Source: Geodermatophilus dictyosporus (GTDB lineage: Bacteria; Actinomycetota; Actinomycetes; Mycobacteriales; Geodermatophilaceae). Taken from it: 64,000 bases of DNA. The notes beneath the pieces are model-generated. The model saw nothing but the letters and a program-made list of their open reading frames with translations. It was not told the DNA's origin and did no database searches. Position numbers and translations under genes: made by a program. Below, piece by piece: positions 1 to 11,100 of this stretch (position 1 is the first letter of the stretch; each line of letters starts with the position of its first letter). The stretch lies in NCBI RefSeq assembly GCF_900115505.1, contig NZ_FOWQ01000004.1:242250-306249 (forward strand). Reading direction: 5' to 3'.

Positions 1-2
1 CC

Positions 3-533
3 CTCGAGTGGCACTTCGTCGGCCAGCTGCAGCGCAACAAGGCCGCCGCCGTGGCGCGCACCGGCGCCGTCGTCCACTCCCTCGACCGCTCCTCGCTGGC
101 GCGGGCGCTGTCGCGGGCGGGGGAGGAGCGCGGCCGGCCGGTCGACGTCTTCGTCCAGGTCGACCTCGGCGGCGCGGCGGGTGAGCTGGCCGAGCGCGGC
201 GGTGCTGCCCCGGCCGACGTCCCCGCGCTCGCCGACGAGGTCGCGGACCTCCCCGGCCTGCGGCTGCGCGGCCTCATGGCCGTCGCCCCCCGCGGGGAGG
301 AGCCCGGCCCCGCCTTCGCCCGCCTCGCCGCGCTCGCGGGGCGGCTGCGCGCCGACCACCCCGGCGCCACCGAGGTCTCGGCCGGCATGAGCGGCGATCT
401 CGAGGAGGCCGTCGCGGCCGGCGCCACGCTGGTGCGTGTCGGAACCGCGCTCTTCGGCTCACGACCCCTAACCTCGCCCCGAGTCACACCAGTCACAGGG
501 GTCCCACCAGAGGGCGCCCCGGAGGAGGTCTGA
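3..533 (+). CDS. YggS/PLPBP family pyridoxal-phosphate protein, 3' part (start outside window)
   Basis: Only the C-terminal ~176 residues are present; the frame is open from base 3. The family motif [10 protein letters not shown] lies at the left edge and the usual ending MSGDLEEAV...VRVGTALFG is intact, so this is the end of a PLP-homeostasis protein (YggS/PLPBP/ProSC). The family binds pyridoxal phosphate and affects PLP and amino-acid homeostasis, with no established catalytic reaction. The stop overlaps the sepF start (ATGA), so the two are translationally coupled, as expected at the end of the ftsZ-side division cluster. The PLP lysine lies in the missing N-terminal part. Confidence 0.9.
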   Translation, partial: LEWHFVGQLQRNKAAAVARTGAVVHSLDRSSLARALSRAGEERGRPVDVFVQVDLGGAAGELAERGGAAPADVPALADEVADLPGLRLRGLMAVAPRGEEPGPAFARLAALAGRLRADHPGATEVSAGMSGDLEEAVAAGATLVRVGTALFGSRPLTSPRVTPVTGVPPEGAPEEV

Positions 534-1402
534 TGGCCGGGGCCATGCGGAAGATGGGCATCTACCTCGGACTCGTCGAGGAGGACGACGCCCGCGCCTA
601 CGGGCGCTACGACGCGCGCCAGGCCGACCCCGCCGGGCACTACGACGGCGACCGCTACGACGCCGACCGCTACGAGAGCGACCGCTTCGACAGCCGCCCC
701 GGCCGCTACGAGGGCCGCTACGACGACCGCTACGCCTCCGACGCGCACGGCTCCTTCGACTCCTACGGCGGCGAGTACGACCGCTACGACGACCGGCGCC
801 TCGACGAGCGGCGCCTCGACGACCGGCGGCTCGACGACCGGCGGCTCGACGACCGGCGCTACGACGACGACCGCGATGCCGGCCGTCCCGGCGAGCGCGG
901 CCGCGGCGTGGAGCTGGCCCCCGCCCCCGACCCGGAGCCGGTCGCGCTGCGCCGCGCCGGGGCCACCCGCCTGGGCCTGGCGCAGCCGCCGGCCGCCCCG
1001 GTCGCCCCGGTGTCCGCCGGTCCCGCCCGCCTCGGCCCGGTCGGCTCCGCCGCCGCGGCGGGGCTGGCCGCCCGCGAGCCCGTGGCCGTCGCTCCCGAGC
1101 CGGCTCCGGCGCCGGTGCGCGAGCCCTACCGGATCACCACGCTGCACCCCAAGACCTACAACGAGGCGCGCGCCATCGGCGAGGCCTTCCGCGACGGCAG
1201 CCCGGTCATCATGAACCTCACCGAGCTCGACCACGCCGACGCGCGGCGGCTGGTGGACTTCGCTGCGGGCCTCATCTTCGGCCTGCGCGGTAGCATCGAG
1301 CCGGTCACGGCCAAGGTGTTCCTGCTCAGCCCGCAGGACGTCGACGTGACGGCCGAGGACAAGGCCAAGATCCGCGAGGGCGGGTTCTTCGACCAGTCCT
1401 GA
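533..1402 (+). CDS. sepF: Cell division protein SepF
   Basis: 289 aa. SepF binds FtsZ and, in actinobacteria that lack FtsA/ZipA, anchors the Z-ring to the membrane. The N-terminal [10 protein letters not shown] segment (residues 5-14) matches the amphipathic membrane-binding helix. The conserved SepF domain starts near residue 200 ([19 protein letters not shown]) and includes MNLTELD and [14 protein letters not shown]. Between them is a long D/R/Y-rich linker with a tandem pentapeptide repeat (residues ~87-111), so the protein is longer than many SepF proteins. The ATG overlaps the yggS stop and follows GGAGGAGG. A start at the inner ATG (545) is possible but would remove only four residues. 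Confidence 0.95.
   Translation: MAGAMRKMGIYLGLVEEDDARAYGRYDARQADPAGHYDGDRYDADRYESDRFDSRPGRYEGRYDDRYASDAHGSFDSYGGEYDRYDDRRLDERRLDDRRLDDRRLDDRRYDDDRDAGRPGERGRGVELAPAPDPEPVALRRAGATRLGLAQPPAAPVAPVSAGPARLGPVGSAAAAGLAAREPVAVAPEPAPAPVREPYRITTLHPKTYNEARAIGEAFRDGSPVIMNLTELDHADARRLVDFAAGLIFGLRGSIEPVTAKVFLLSPQDVDVTAEDKAKIREGGFFDQS
791..865 (+). repeat. 15-bp tandem repeat inside the sepF linker
   Basis: Five imperfect 15-bp units each encode D-R/E-R-L/Y-D-type pentapeptides. The array is in frame and lies in the disordered, charge-alternating linker of SepF. The unit length is a multiple of three, so copy-number changes would alter linker length without breaking the frame. Confidence 0.85.
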
Positions 1403-1471
1403 CGCCGTCGGCCGGGGCGCAGCAGGTCAGGCCCACCCGGCACCCCAGGTGCCCCGGCACGAGCGAGGACA

Positions 1472-1768
1472 GTGGCTCTCTTCTGGCAGATCGTGTCGTC
1501 GGTCCTGCTCGTCTTCCTCATCCTGCTGTTCGCGCGGTTCGTCGTGGACTGGGTGATGGTGCTGGCGCGCAACTGGCGCCCCTCCGGGCTGGTCGCCGCG
1601 GGCCTCGAGGTCGTGTACGCGACCACCGACCCGCCGCTCAAGGTGATCCGGAAGGTGATCCCACCGCTGAACCTGGGGTCCATCCGGCTGGACCTGGCGT
1701 TTATGGTGCTCCTGATCGCCGTCTACATCCTGCGGAGCATCACGCTGTCGCTCGCCATCAGCGCGTGA
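1472..1768 (+). CDS. YggT family membrane protein
   Basis: 98 aa with two hydrophobic segments (residues ~5-22 and ~75-95) and a conserved middle of the type [24 protein letters not shown], characteristic of the YggT family. The molecular function is not established; the family is linked by context to cell division and osmotic stress. The GTG start at 1472 follows GCGAGGAC. It sits between sepF and wag31, the standard actinobacterial order, which supports the call. Confidence 0.9.
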   Translation: MALFWQIVSSVLLVFLILLFARFVVDWVMVLARNWRPSGLVAAGLEVVYATTDPPLKVIRKVIPPLNLGSIRLDLAFMVLLIAVYILRSITLSLAISA

Positions 1769-1838
1769 CCGTCGAGTCCGCGCGGCCCCGCGTGGGACCG
1801 ACCGACCCGTATCCGCCGTCCACCCCGAGGTGAGCCCG

Positions 1839-2552
1839 TTGCCACTCACGCCAGCCGACGTGCACAACGTCGTCTTCAAGAAGCCGCCGATCGGCAAGCG
1901 GGGCTACGACGAGGACGAGGTCGACGCGTTCCTCGACGTGGTCGAGGCCGAGCTGGCCCGGCTCATCGAGGAGAACAACGAGCTGCGCGCGAGCTCGAGC
2001 ACCGGCCGGGTCACCGCGCAGCCGGTCGCGCCCGAGCCGGTGCCCGCGCCGCCGCCGCCGCCCCCGGCGCCGCGCGAGGACGACACCACGCGGGCCTCCC
2101 GCATGCTGGCGCTGGCCTCCGAGACCGCCGACCGCTACGTCAACGAGGCGAAGTCGCAGGCCGACCAGATGGTCGCCACGGCCCAGGGCAACAGCGAGCG
2201 GATGGTCGCCGAGGCCCGCGCCAAGAGCGAGCAGATGGTCACCGAGGCACGCACCCGCGCCGACTCGATGCTCAGCGACGCCCGCACCCGCGCCGACACG
2301 ATGGAGCGCGAGGCCCGGGCCAAGGCCGCCGCCCTCGAGCAGGACGCCGAGCGCCGGCACACCGAGGTCATGGGCGGCCTGGAGGAGAAGCGGGCCAACC
2401 TCGAGCGCAAGATCGAAGAGCTGCGGACCTTCGAGCGCGAGTACCGCACCCGCTTCCGCTCCTACCTCGAGTCGCACCTGCGCGACCTCGACACCCGCGG
2501 CTCGGCCGAGCCGTCCTCGGCCAGCCGGCAGAGCCAGCACGCCCCCGCCTGA
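1839..2552 (+). CDS. wag31: Polar growth scaffold Wag31/DivIVA
   Basis: 237 aa from a TTG start. Wag31 recognises negatively curved membrane at the poles and recruits the peptidoglycan synthesis machinery for apical growth. The N-terminal DivIVA domain ([20 protein letters not shown], then [12 protein letters not shown]) is near-identical to mycobacterial Wag31. A Pro-rich linker (around residue 70) and a long coiled coil (~residues 90-220, rich in A/E/R/K with MVxEAR repeats) follow. I chose TTG at 1839 because GAGGTGAG (1827-1834) is a well-spaced ribosome-binding site for it and because it gives the canonical [10 protein letters not shown] start. The GTG at 1830 overlaps that site. A strong hairpin follows. 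Confidence 0.93.
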   Translation: MPLTPADVHNVVFKKPPIGKRGYDEDEVDAFLDVVEAELARLIEENNELRASSSTGRVTAQPVAPEPVPAPPPPPPAPREDDTTRASRMLALASETADRYVNEAKSQADQMVATAQGNSERMVAEARAKSEQMVTEARTRADSMLSDARTRADTMEREARAKAAALEQDAERRHTEVMGGLEEKRANLERKIEELRTFEREYRTRFRSYLESHLRDLDTRGSAEPSSASRQSQHAPA

Positions 2553-2560
2553 CGACCGAC

Positions 2561-2602
2561 ACGACGAAGGGCCCCGGACGCGAGTCCGGGGCCCTTCGTC
2601 GT
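2561..2602 (+). terminator. Strong intrinsic-type hairpin after wag31
   Basis: A perfect 19-bp inverted repeat (2561-2579 with 2584-2602) closes a GCGA loop, 8 bases after the wag31 stop. There is no U-tract, which is normal for high-GC actinobacteria. Because the stem is perfect it could act on both strands, including the convergent ABC permease gene. Confidence 0.85.
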
Positions 2603-2604
2603 AC

Positions 2605-2659
2605 GGCCTCCTCCTCGGGCCCGCCCCGAGCTCGCGAGGGGTGGGGGAGGAGGAGGTCC
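2605..2659. repeat. Dispersed convergent-end palindromic element, copy 1
   Basis: The outer arms 2605-2616 and 2647-2659 pair over 10 bp with a small bulge. The core GGGCCCGCCCCGAGC..GCGAG..GTGGGG is shared with copies at 12950, 22013, 28667 and (inverted) 52211. The right arm abuts the stop of the minus-strand permease gene. It probably terminates leftward transcription. Confidence 0.65.
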
Positions 2660-2660
2660 T

Positions 2661-3584
2661 TCAGCCCTTGACGCTGCCCGCCAGCAGGCCGCGGACGAAG
2701 TAGCGCTGCAGGCTCAGGAACACCACCAGCGGCAGCACGATGGACACGAACGCGCCGGCCGCGAGCAGGTACCAGTCCGAGCCGCGGGTGCCGGCCAGCT
2801 CGGCCACCCGGACGGTGAGCGGGACCACGTCCGGGGCACCGCCGGCGAAGGTCAGCGCCACGAGCAGGTCGTTCCAGACCCAGAGGAACTGGAAGACGCC
2901 GAAGGCCGCGATCGCCGGCGTGAGCAGCGGCAGCAGTACCTGAAAGAAGATCTTCACGTGGCCGGCGCCGTCCATGCGGGCGGCCTCGACCAGCGACGCG
3001 GGGATCTCCTTCATGAAGTTGTGCAGCAGGAAGACGGCCAGCGGCAGGGCGAAGATCGAGTGCGACAGCCAGATGGTCCAGAAGGACCCGGCCAGCCCGG
3101 TGTCGACGTAGATGCTCAGCAGGGGGATCAGCGTGACCTGGATGGGCACCACCTGCAGCGCGAACACGGCGACGAACAGGATGTTGCGCCCGGGGAAGTC
3201 GATCCAGGCGAACGCGTAGGCCGCCAGCAGCGCCAGGGTGATCGGGATGACGACCGCCGGCAGCGTGATCACCAGCGAGTTGACGAACAGCGCGGCGAAG
3301 TTCGTCCCGCCGCCGTAGAGCACCTCGTTGTAGTTGTCGAGGGTGAACGTCGGGTCGGTGAACACCGTCCACCAGCCCGAGCGGCGGATGTCGAGCTCGG
3401 GCCGGAAGGACGTGATCAGCAGGCCCAGCGTCGGCACCGTCCACAGCACCGCGATGACCAGCGCGATGATCGACGCGGCGGGGGAGCTGAACTTCGTCCG
3501 GGCGGCGACCGCGCGGCGCTCGGCGCGGGTGAGCCGGCGCTCGTCGATGGGGACGGGCGCCATGACCGGCGTGGTCGTGGTCAT
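2661..3584 (-). CDS. Carbohydrate ABC transporter permease, MalG type
   Basis: 307 aa inner-membrane permease with about six hydrophobic segments. The cytoplasmic EAA loop (EAARMDGAGHVKIFFQVLLP, around residue 197) docks on the ATPase. It is the second permease of a CUT1 sugar importer. The ATG at 3584 overlaps the TGA of the upstream permease (ATGA), so the two are coupled. The open frame extends further upstream, but that part overlaps the other permease and is a shadow. Substrate cannot be read from the permease; the set resembles alpha-glucoside (AglEFG-like) systems, which is a guess. Confidence 0.92.
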   Translation of the reverse strand: MTTTTPVMAPVPIDERRLTRAERRAVAARTKFSSPAASIIALVIAVLWTVPTLGLLITSFRPELDIRRSGWWTVFTDPTFTLDNYNEVLYGGGTNFAALFVNSLVITLPAVVIPITLALLAAYAFAWIDFPGRNILFVAVFALQVVPIQVTLIPLLSIYVDTGLAGSFWTIWLSHSIFALPLAVFLLHNFMKEIPASLVEAARMDGAGHVKIFFQVLLPLLTPAIAAFGVFQFLWVWNDLLVALTFAGGAPDVVPLTVRVAELAGTRGSDWYLLAAGAFVSIVLPLVVFLSLQRYFVRGLLAGSVKG

Positions 3585-4570
3585 CGGATCTCCTCGGCGA
3601 GACGCAGCTGGCGGACGTTGTACGCGATGATCGGGATGACCAGCACGAACAGCAGGACGGCGAGGGCCGCGCCGAGACCGACGTTGAACTGCCGGAAGGC
3701 CTGCGTGTAGAACTCGTTGGCCACGACGCTGGTGCCGAACTGACCGCCGGTCATGGTCCGGACGATGTCGAACACCTTCAGCGTCACGATGGCGACCGTG
3801 GTCAGGACGACGACGAGGGCCGGCCGGATGCTGGGCACGGTGACGTAGCGGAACATCTGGATGCCGCCGACGCCGTCGAGGCGGGCGGCCTCGACGATGT
3901 CGTCGGGGATGGCCTTGATGGCCGCCGAGAGCACGGTCATGGCGAACCCGGCCTGGATCCAGATCATCACGACGATCAGCCAGAACGTGTTGGACGGCGC
4001 GTTGAGCAGGAACTGCTGCGGCTCCATGCCGAGCATGACCAGCAGCTGGTTGAGCAGGCCGATCTGGTTCACGCCCGGCTGGTCGGGGCGGTACTCGTAG
4101 ACGAACTTCCAGATGACGCCGGCGCCGACCATCGAGATCGCCATGGGGAGGAAGACCAGGGCCTTCGCCAGGGCCTCGAAGCGGGTGCGGTCGACCAGGT
4201 AGGCGTAGACCAGGCCCAGGCCGGTGGTCACCAGCGGGACCAGGACCACCCACAGCAGGGTGTTGACCAGGACCGTCTGGAAGCTGTCCGTGGTGAAGAC
4301 CGTGGCGTAGTTGTCCAGGCCGACGAACTGCGAGCCGTCACGGCTGTAGAACGAGCCGCGGATGGTGTCGAGGGCCGGGTAGACCAGGCCCACCAGCAAC
4401 AGCAGGAGGGTCGGGCCGAGGAAGCCGGCCGCGACGATCCAGTTCGGCACCCGCCGCGGCCGGTCGACCGCGAACAGGATCGCCCCCATCACGGCGGCGA
4501 ACAGGAGGATGGCGACCACCATCAGGGCGATCTTGTGCCCCGTCGTGCTCGCGTCGAGGAACCACTGCAC
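3581..4570 (-). CDS. Carbohydrate ABC transporter permease, MalF type
   Basis: 329 aa. An N-terminal pair of membrane helices (residues ~12-35 and ~44-66) precedes the binding-protein-dependent permease domain. The EAA loop reads EAARLDGVGGIQMFRYVTVP (around residue 226). It pairs with the downstream MalG-type permease in a CUT1 importer. The start is GTG at 4570, preceded by GGAGAGAGG at rather long spacing. A 120-base gap with a stable hairpin separates it from the binding-protein gene upstream, suggesting one transcript with uneven expression. Confidence 0.92.
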   Translation of the reverse strand: MQWFLDASTTGHKIALMVVAILLFAAVMGAILFAVDRPRRVPNWIVAAGFLGPTLLLLLVGLVYPALDTIRGSFYSRDGSQFVGLDNYATVFTTDSFQTVLVNTLLWVVLVPLVTTGLGLVYAYLVDRTRFEALAKALVFLPMAISMVGAGVIWKFVYEYRPDQPGVNQIGLLNQLLVMLGMEPQQFLLNAPSNTFWLIVVMIWIQAGFAMTVLSAAIKAIPDDIVEAARLDGVGGIQMFRYVTVPSIRPALVVVLTTVAIVTLKVFDIVRTMTGGQFGTSVVANEFYTQAFRQFNVGLGAALAVLLFVLVIPIIAYNVRQLRLAEEIR

Positions 4571-4599
4571 CGTTGACGACCTCTCTCCGGCAACGGAAC

Positions 4600-4636
4600 G
4601 CCGGGGGGACCGCAGCGGTGCTGTGGTCCCCCCGGC
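4600..4636 (-). other. Intercistronic hairpin between binding-protein and permease genes
   Basis: Arms 4600-4615 and 4621-4636 form a 16-bp stem with one wobble pair and a 5-base loop. On the transcribed minus strand it lies after the binding-protein stop and before the first permease. In sugar operons such hairpins typically protect the upstream message or partly terminate, giving more binding protein than permease. Confidence 0.7.
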
Positions 4637-4689
4637 CTCCAGGGTGGGTGGGGCGTCCCGTCAGCCGGTGGCTGCCGGGACCTCGTGGG

Positions 4690-6066
4690 TCAGGCCGCCG
4701 GCCAGGCGTTCTCGACGTCGGTGAGGACCTGCTGGGTCGGCTTGTCGTTCGCGATCCAGTTGGTCAGCTCCGTCCAGAGGGCACCCGCGCCGATCTCACC
4801 GGGCATCAGGTCCGAGCCGTCGAAGCGGAAGACGGCCTCCGGGTCCTGGAACTGCTCGGCGGCGAGCTGGTCGATCGGCGAGACGAGGTTCTCCACGTCC
4901 AGACCGGTGTTGGCGCTGACCCAGCCCGGGCCGGAGACCTGCGCCTTGACGTTGGCCCAGTCCGCCGAGGACAGGTAGGTCTGGAACGCCTGGGTCGCCG
5001 GCTCGTCGTTGAACGCCGCGGTGAACTCGCCACCGCCGAGGACCGGGGCCGACTCGCCCTCGATGGGCGGCAGCGGGAAGGCGAAGACGTCGCCGTCCTC
5101 GGCCACCTCGGTGCCCTCCGGCCAGTTCGCCTGGTAGAACGACGCCTGCCGGTGCATGAAGCAGCTGCCGTCGAGGATGGGCAGGCCCGCGTCACCGAAC
5201 TCGGTGGAGGCGATGGACTGCACCTCGCCGAGGCCGCCGTTGACGTAGTCGGGGTTCTTCAGGATGCCGCCGACGAGGTCGAGGGCCTCGACGATCTGCG
5301 GGTCGTCGAACGGGATCTCGTGGTTGACCCACTGGTCGTAGACCTCGGGGCCCGCCGAGCGCAGGACGACGTCCTCGAGCCAGTCGGTGGCCGGCCAGCC
5401 GGTGGCGTCACCGGAGACGATGCCGGCGCACCACGGCTTGGCGCCGCTCTCGGCGATCTGGTCGGACAGGGCGACCATCTCGTCCCACGTCTGCGGGATC
5501 TCGTAGCCGGCGTCCTCGAAGGCCGACGGCGAGTACCAGACGAAGGACTTGGCGTTGGCGCCCAGGGGAGCGGCGTAGAAGGTGTCGTCGACGGTGCCGT
5601 AGGTCTTCCAGCTCTCGTCCCAGTACTCGTCGACGTTCGCCTCGACCTGCTGGGGTGCGGGGACGACGGCGCCCTGGCCGACCAGGGTGGCCAGCAGGCC
5701 CGGCTGCGGGATGAAGGCGATGTCGGGGGCGTTGCCGCTCTGCACGCGGACGACGAGCTGCGCCTCGAACTCGCGCGAGCCCTCGTACTGCACCTCGACG
5801 CCGGTGCACTCCTCGAAGGGCACGTAGGAGTCGATCTGCGGCTGGTCCTCGGGGTCGACGATGGAGGTGTAGACGCTGACGGTCTGCCCCTCCAGGTCGC
5901 CGAACTCCTCGTAGGGCGCGCAGTCGATGCTCAGCTCCGAGGGATCGGCGGTGTCGCCGCCGCCGCCCCCGCTGGTCTCGCCGGCGCCGCAGCCGGCGAG
6001 CACGAGCGCCACGCCCAGGCCGCCGGCCAGCGCGGTGTTGCGCCGACCTCTCGCGCGCATCGTCAT
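4690..6066 (-). CDS. Sugar ABC transporter substrate-binding lipoprotein
   Basis: 458 aa. A lipoprotein signal peptide is visible: positive start (MTMRARGRR), hydrophobic stretch, and lipobox LAGC with Cys near residue 23, followed by a Gly-rich tether. The rest is a type-1 extracellular solute-binding protein (VSVYTSIVDPEDQPQIDSYV, NAPDIAFIPQPG, GEFTAAFNDEP). It should capture the sugar outside and deliver it to the two downstream permeases. The ATG at 6066 has GGAGGA at good spacing; the longer open frame upstream begins in promoter DNA. The length and ~460-residue lobe pattern resemble AglE-type alpha-glucoside binders, at low certainty. Confidence 0.9.
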   Translation of the reverse strand: MTMRARGRRNTALAGGLGVALVLAGCGAGETSGGGGGDTADPSELSIDCAPYEEFGDLEGQTVSVYTSIVDPEDQPQIDSYVPFEECTGVEVQYEGSREFEAQLVVRVQSGNAPDIAFIPQPGLLATLVGQGAVVPAPQQVEANVDEYWDESWKTYGTVDDTFYAAPLGANAKSFVWYSPSAFEDAGYEIPQTWDEMVALSDQIAESGAKPWCAGIVSGDATGWPATDWLEDVVLRSAGPEVYDQWVNHEIPFDDPQIVEALDLVGGILKNPDYVNGGLGEVQSIASTEFGDAGLPILDGSCFMHRQASFYQANWPEGTEVAEDGDVFAFPLPPIEGESAPVLGGGEFTAAFNDEPATQAFQTYLSSADWANVKAQVSGPGWVSANTGLDVENLVSPIDQLAAEQFQDPEAVFRFDGSDLMPGEIGAGALWTELTNWIANDKPTQQVLTDVENAWPAA

Positions 6067-6374
6067 GGATGTCCTCCAGCTCCCTGCGGTGGTCTCCGCA
6101 GCGTGTGGTCGGTGTCGGTGGACGCGCCGGGCAGGTGCCGGCCGTCGCGGTCGCCGGGGGACCATAAGCCTCACCGTGCGGAGTCGCCCGACACCTTGCT
6201 GAAACCGTTACGCAACGCCCCCCGAGCGGTGGTCCGCACCCCGCTCGGGTCACGGGCCGGTCACGGTCGGTGGCGCGGACGGGTGCCGTCGGGACCGGAC
6301 GCTGGTCGCGGCGACCCCTGCATGTCACAGTGAGTGCGCTCTGCAACGGCGCGGAAGGGACGAACAGGAAGACC
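6067..6374. other. Divergent control region between sugar-binding and ATPase genes
   Basis: 308 bases with no convincing gene. It holds the ribosome-binding sites of both flanking genes and a LacI-family-like operator at 6200. Promoter hexamers are not clear enough to call. Divergent placement would let one regulator control both transcripts. Confidence 0.6.
6200..6215. promoter_or_regulatory. Candidate LacI-family operator
   Basis: TGAAACCGTTACGCAA resembles the partly symmetric CG-centred sites of LacI-family sugar repressors (central AACCGTT; imperfect GTTACGCAAC symmetry). It lies 134 bases upstream of the binding-protein start, in an unusually A/T-rich patch for this genome. No lacI-like gene is in the window. 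Confidence 0.4.
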
Positions 6375-7490
<1,116 letters not shown>

Positions 7491-7535
7491 TCGCCGTCCC
7501 CGACGCGACGGGTCGCCGGCGGCCGAGGGCCGCCG

Positions 7536-8141
7536 GTGATCCTCGCGGCGGGCCTGCTCGTCCTCGCCGGTCTCGGCCTGTTCGTCGCCGGTGGGCTCAC
7601 CGGCGTGACCGGCTGGTACTGGGCCTGCGTGGCGGCCTGCGGCCTGGCCGTGGCGCTGCTCGTGGCGGCCCGGCTGCGCGCCCCGGCCGCCGCACGTGAC
7701 ACCCGTGCGGCGGCGGAGCCGGCCGGCCGGGCGGGTGAGCGGGCCACACCGGCCACCGGCCCCGCGCAACCCCCGGGGTCGTCGTCGCCCGACGACGACC
7801 ACCCCGGCCGGCCCGAGGACCTGACCGCCAGCGCAGGGCGTGCCACCGGACACCCCGCCCCGGCGGCCACCGGTGCCGCCGACGCGTCCGGGGACCCCGC
7901 GGAGGAGGACGTCGAGGTCACCGACCTGCTGATCGTCGTCGACCTGACCGACGAGGTGCTCGTGGTCGACGAGCACCCGCGCTACCACCTCGCCGGCTGT
8001 CGGTGGTCGGCCGGCCGGGAGACCGTCCCGCTGCCGGTGCGCGAGGCGCGCACCGACGGGTTCACCCCGTGCGCGGTCTGCCGCCCCGACCGGCACCTCG
8101 CCGAGGTCGAGCGCACCCGCAGGGCCGCCCGGCGCAGCTGA
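7536..8141 (+). CDS. Membrane protein with C-terminal Cys-containing domain, unknown function
   Basis: 201 aa. Two membrane helices (residues ~2-20 and ~25-44) are followed by a disordered Ala/Pro/Gly-rich linker. A compact C-terminal part reads YHLAGCRWSAGRETVPLPV then GFTPCAVCRPD. The C...CxxC arrangement could bind metal and resembles a small motif seen at the C-termini of other actinobacterial membrane proteins; no function is known to me. GTG start with GAGGG upstream. It may be co-transcribed with the ATPase gene 45 bases upstream and is convergent with ileS. Confidence 0.75.
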   Translation: MILAAGLLVLAGLGLFVAGGLTGVTGWYWACVAACGLAVALLVAARLRAPAAARDTRAAAEPAGRAGERATPATGPAQPPGSSSPDDDHPGRPEDLTASAGRATGHPAPAATGAADASGDPAEEDVEVTDLLIVVDLTDEVLVVDEHPRYHLAGCRWSAGRETVPLPVREARTDGFTPCAVCRPDRHLAEVERTRRAARRS

Positions 8142-8174
8142 CCCGCGCCGGGTGCCCGCTGGTCACGCGCGGGT
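8141..8174. terminator. Possible bidirectional hairpin at the convergent end with ileS
   Basis: An 8-bp perfect inverted repeat (8141-8148 with 8167-8174) overlaps both stop regions, with an 18-base loop. It is modest in strength and has no U-tract. Confidence 0.4.
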
Positions 8175-11100
8175 GATCGTGAAGCGCAGGCCGCCCGGCC
8201 CCTCGAAGACCGCGCCGTCCTCGGCAGCGTCGTCGACGGCGTCCTCGCGCACCGTGGTGGCCAGCACCTCGCGGCCGAGTGCGTCGGCGTGCTCGGCCAG
8301 CGCCGTGCGCATCGGCTCCTCGGCGGTCCAGGACAGCGCGATCCGGTCGCTGACCTCCAGGCCGCTGCTCTTGCGGGCCTCCTGCACCAGCCGCACGGCC
8401 TCGCGGAAGAGGCCCGCCCGCTCCAGCTCCGGCGTGAGGGTCAGGTCGAGGGCCACGGTGAGCCCGCCGCCGCTGGCCACCGTCCAGCCCTCGCGCGGCG
8501 TCTCGGTGACCACCAGGTCGCCGTCCTCCAGCGGCACGGTGGCGCCGTCGACCTCCACCGACGCCGTCCCGGCGCGGTAGGCGGTCACCAGCGCGGGGGC
8601 GTCGGCCGCCGCGACGGCCTTCGCCACCGCCTGCACCTGCCCGCCCAGCCGCCGGCCCACGGCGCGGAAGTCGACCTTGACGCTGACGTCGACCAGGTCG
8701 CCGCCGACCGCGGACAGTTCGGCCAGCTCGGCGACGTTCAGCTCGTCGGCCACCTCGGTGACCAGGTCGCGGGGGAGCGCGGCGAACCCCGGCGCGGCGA
8801 CGACGGCCCGGCCCAGCGGCTGCCGGGTGCGCACCCTCGCCGACGTCCGTGCCGAGCGGCCCAGCTCGACCAGCCGCCGGACGAGGTCCACCTGCGCCAC
8901 CAGCTGCGGGTCGCGGGCGTCGGCGTCGACGGCCGGCCACGAGGCCAGGTGCACCGAGTCGGGAGCGCCCTCGGGCAGGCCCGGCGCGACTCCCGTCGTC
9001 CACACGTGGTCGGTGAGGAACGGGGTGAACGGCGCCAGGAGGCGGGTCAGCCCGTCGAGCACCTCGTGCAGCGTGCCCAGGGCCGCCGGGTCGCCGTCCC
9101 AGAACCGGCGGCGGGAGCGGCGCACGTACCAGTTGGACAGGTCGTCGACGAACTGCGCCAGCAGCCGGCCGGCGCCCTGGGTGTCGAAGGCCTCCAGCGC
9201 GTCGGTGACCCCCTCGGTGACCGCGGCCAGCTGCGCCAGCGCCCACCGGTCCAGCAGCGGCCGGTCCGCGCGCGGCGGGGCCGGCGAGGTGGCCGGGTCC
9301 CAGCCGTTGGTCTCGGCGTAGAGGGTGAGGAAGCTGGCGGTGTTCCAGTAGGTCAGCAGGACCTTGCGGACCACCTCGGACAGCGTCTCGTGCCCGACCC
9401 GCCGGGCCGACCACGGCGAGCCGCCGGCCAGCATGAACCAGCGGACGGCGTCGGCGCCGTGCCGGTCCATGAGCGGGATCGGCTCGAGGATGTTGCCCAG
9501 GTGCTTGCTCATCTTGCGGCCGTCCTCGGCGAGGATGTGGCCCAGGCACAGCACGTCCTCGTAGGAGCTCCGGCCGAACACCAGCGTGCCGACGGCCATC
9601 AGCGAGTAGAACCAGCCGCGGGTCTGGTCGATCGCCTCGGCGATGAACTGCGCCGGGTAGGACGCCTCGAACTCCGCCTGGTTGCGGTGCGGCGCGCCCC
9701 ACTGCGCGAAGGGCATCGAGCCGGAGTCGTACCAGGCGTCGATGACCTGCGGCACCCGCCGGTAGGTGCCCTCCTCGCCGGGGCGGGTGAAGGTCACCTC
9801 GTCGATGAAGGGCCGGTGCGGGTCCAGGCCGGCCAGGTCGCGGCCGGTCAGCTCGGAGAGCTCGGCCAGCGAGCCGACGACGACCATCCGATCGGGGTCG
9901 GCGTCGTTGCGCCAGATCGGCAGCGGGGTGCCCCAGTACCGGTCGCGGGAGAGCGCCCAGTCGACGTTGTTGTTCAGCCAGTCGCCGTAGCGGCCCCACT
10001 GGATGGTCTCGGGGTGCCAGCGGGTCTTCTCGTTCTCCGCGAGCAGCCGGTCCTTGACCGCGCTGGTGCGCACGTACCAGGAGGGCTGCGCGTAGTACAT
10101 CAGCGGCGTGTGGCAGCGCCAGCAGTGCGGGTAGCTGTGCTCGTAGCGCTGCTCGCGCCACAGCACGCCGCGGGCGTGCAGGTCCTCGACCAGCGCGGCG
10201 TCGGCGACCTTGAAGAAGTGCCCGCCGACCAGCGGCACCCCGGGCAGGAAGTGGCCGGAGGCGTCGATCGGGTTGACCACCGGCAGGCCGTAGGAGCGGC
10301 AGACGGCGAGGTCGTCGGCGCCGAAGGCGGGCGACTGGTGCACCAGGCCGGTGCCGTCGTCGGTGGTGACGTAGTCGGCGAGGACGACGAAGTGGCTGTC
10401 CTCGCCCTCGGGGAAGTCGACCAGCTCGAACGGGCGCCGGTAGTGGGTGCGCTCCCAGTCGCGGCCGCGGGTGCGGGCGAGCACCTCGACGTCGTCGGTG
10501 TCGCCGAAGACGGCGCCCAGCAGCGGCTCGGCGACCACCAGCGTGTCCCCGTCGCGGCGGGCGACCAGGTAGGTGACGTCGGGGTTGACCGCGACGGCGG
10601 TGTTGCTCGGCAGCGTCCACGGCGTCGTCGTCCAGACCAGCAGGTCGGCCCTCCCGGCCCACTCGCCGTCGGTGACGGGCAGCCGGACGTACACCGACGG
10701 GTCGGTGATCGACTCGTAGCCCTGGGCGACCTCGTGGTCGGACAGGCCGGTGCCGCAGCGCGGGCAGTACGGGGCGACCCGGTGGTCCTCGACGAGCAGG
10801 CCCTTGTCGAAGACCTGCTTGAGCGACCACCAGACGCTCTCGATGTAGTGCGGGTCCATCGTCCAGTAGGCGGTGGACATGTCCACCCAGTAGCCCATGC
10901 GGCGGGTGAGGTCGCTGAAGGCGCCGACGTGGCGCATGACCGACTCGCGGCAGCGGGCGTTGAACTCGGCGATGCCGTAGCGCTCGATGTCGGGCTTGCC
11001 GGCGAACCCGAGCTCCTGCTCGACGGCGATCTCGACCGGCAGGCCGTGGCAGTCCCAGCCGGCGCGGCGGGGCACGTGCCAGCCCTGCATCGTCTTGAAC

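Noticed and set aside
791..865. Tandem repeats as a CRISPR-like array
   Set aside because: Repeats are contiguous, 15 bp, in frame in sepF, without spacers; the same holds for the 12-bp repeat at 51243.
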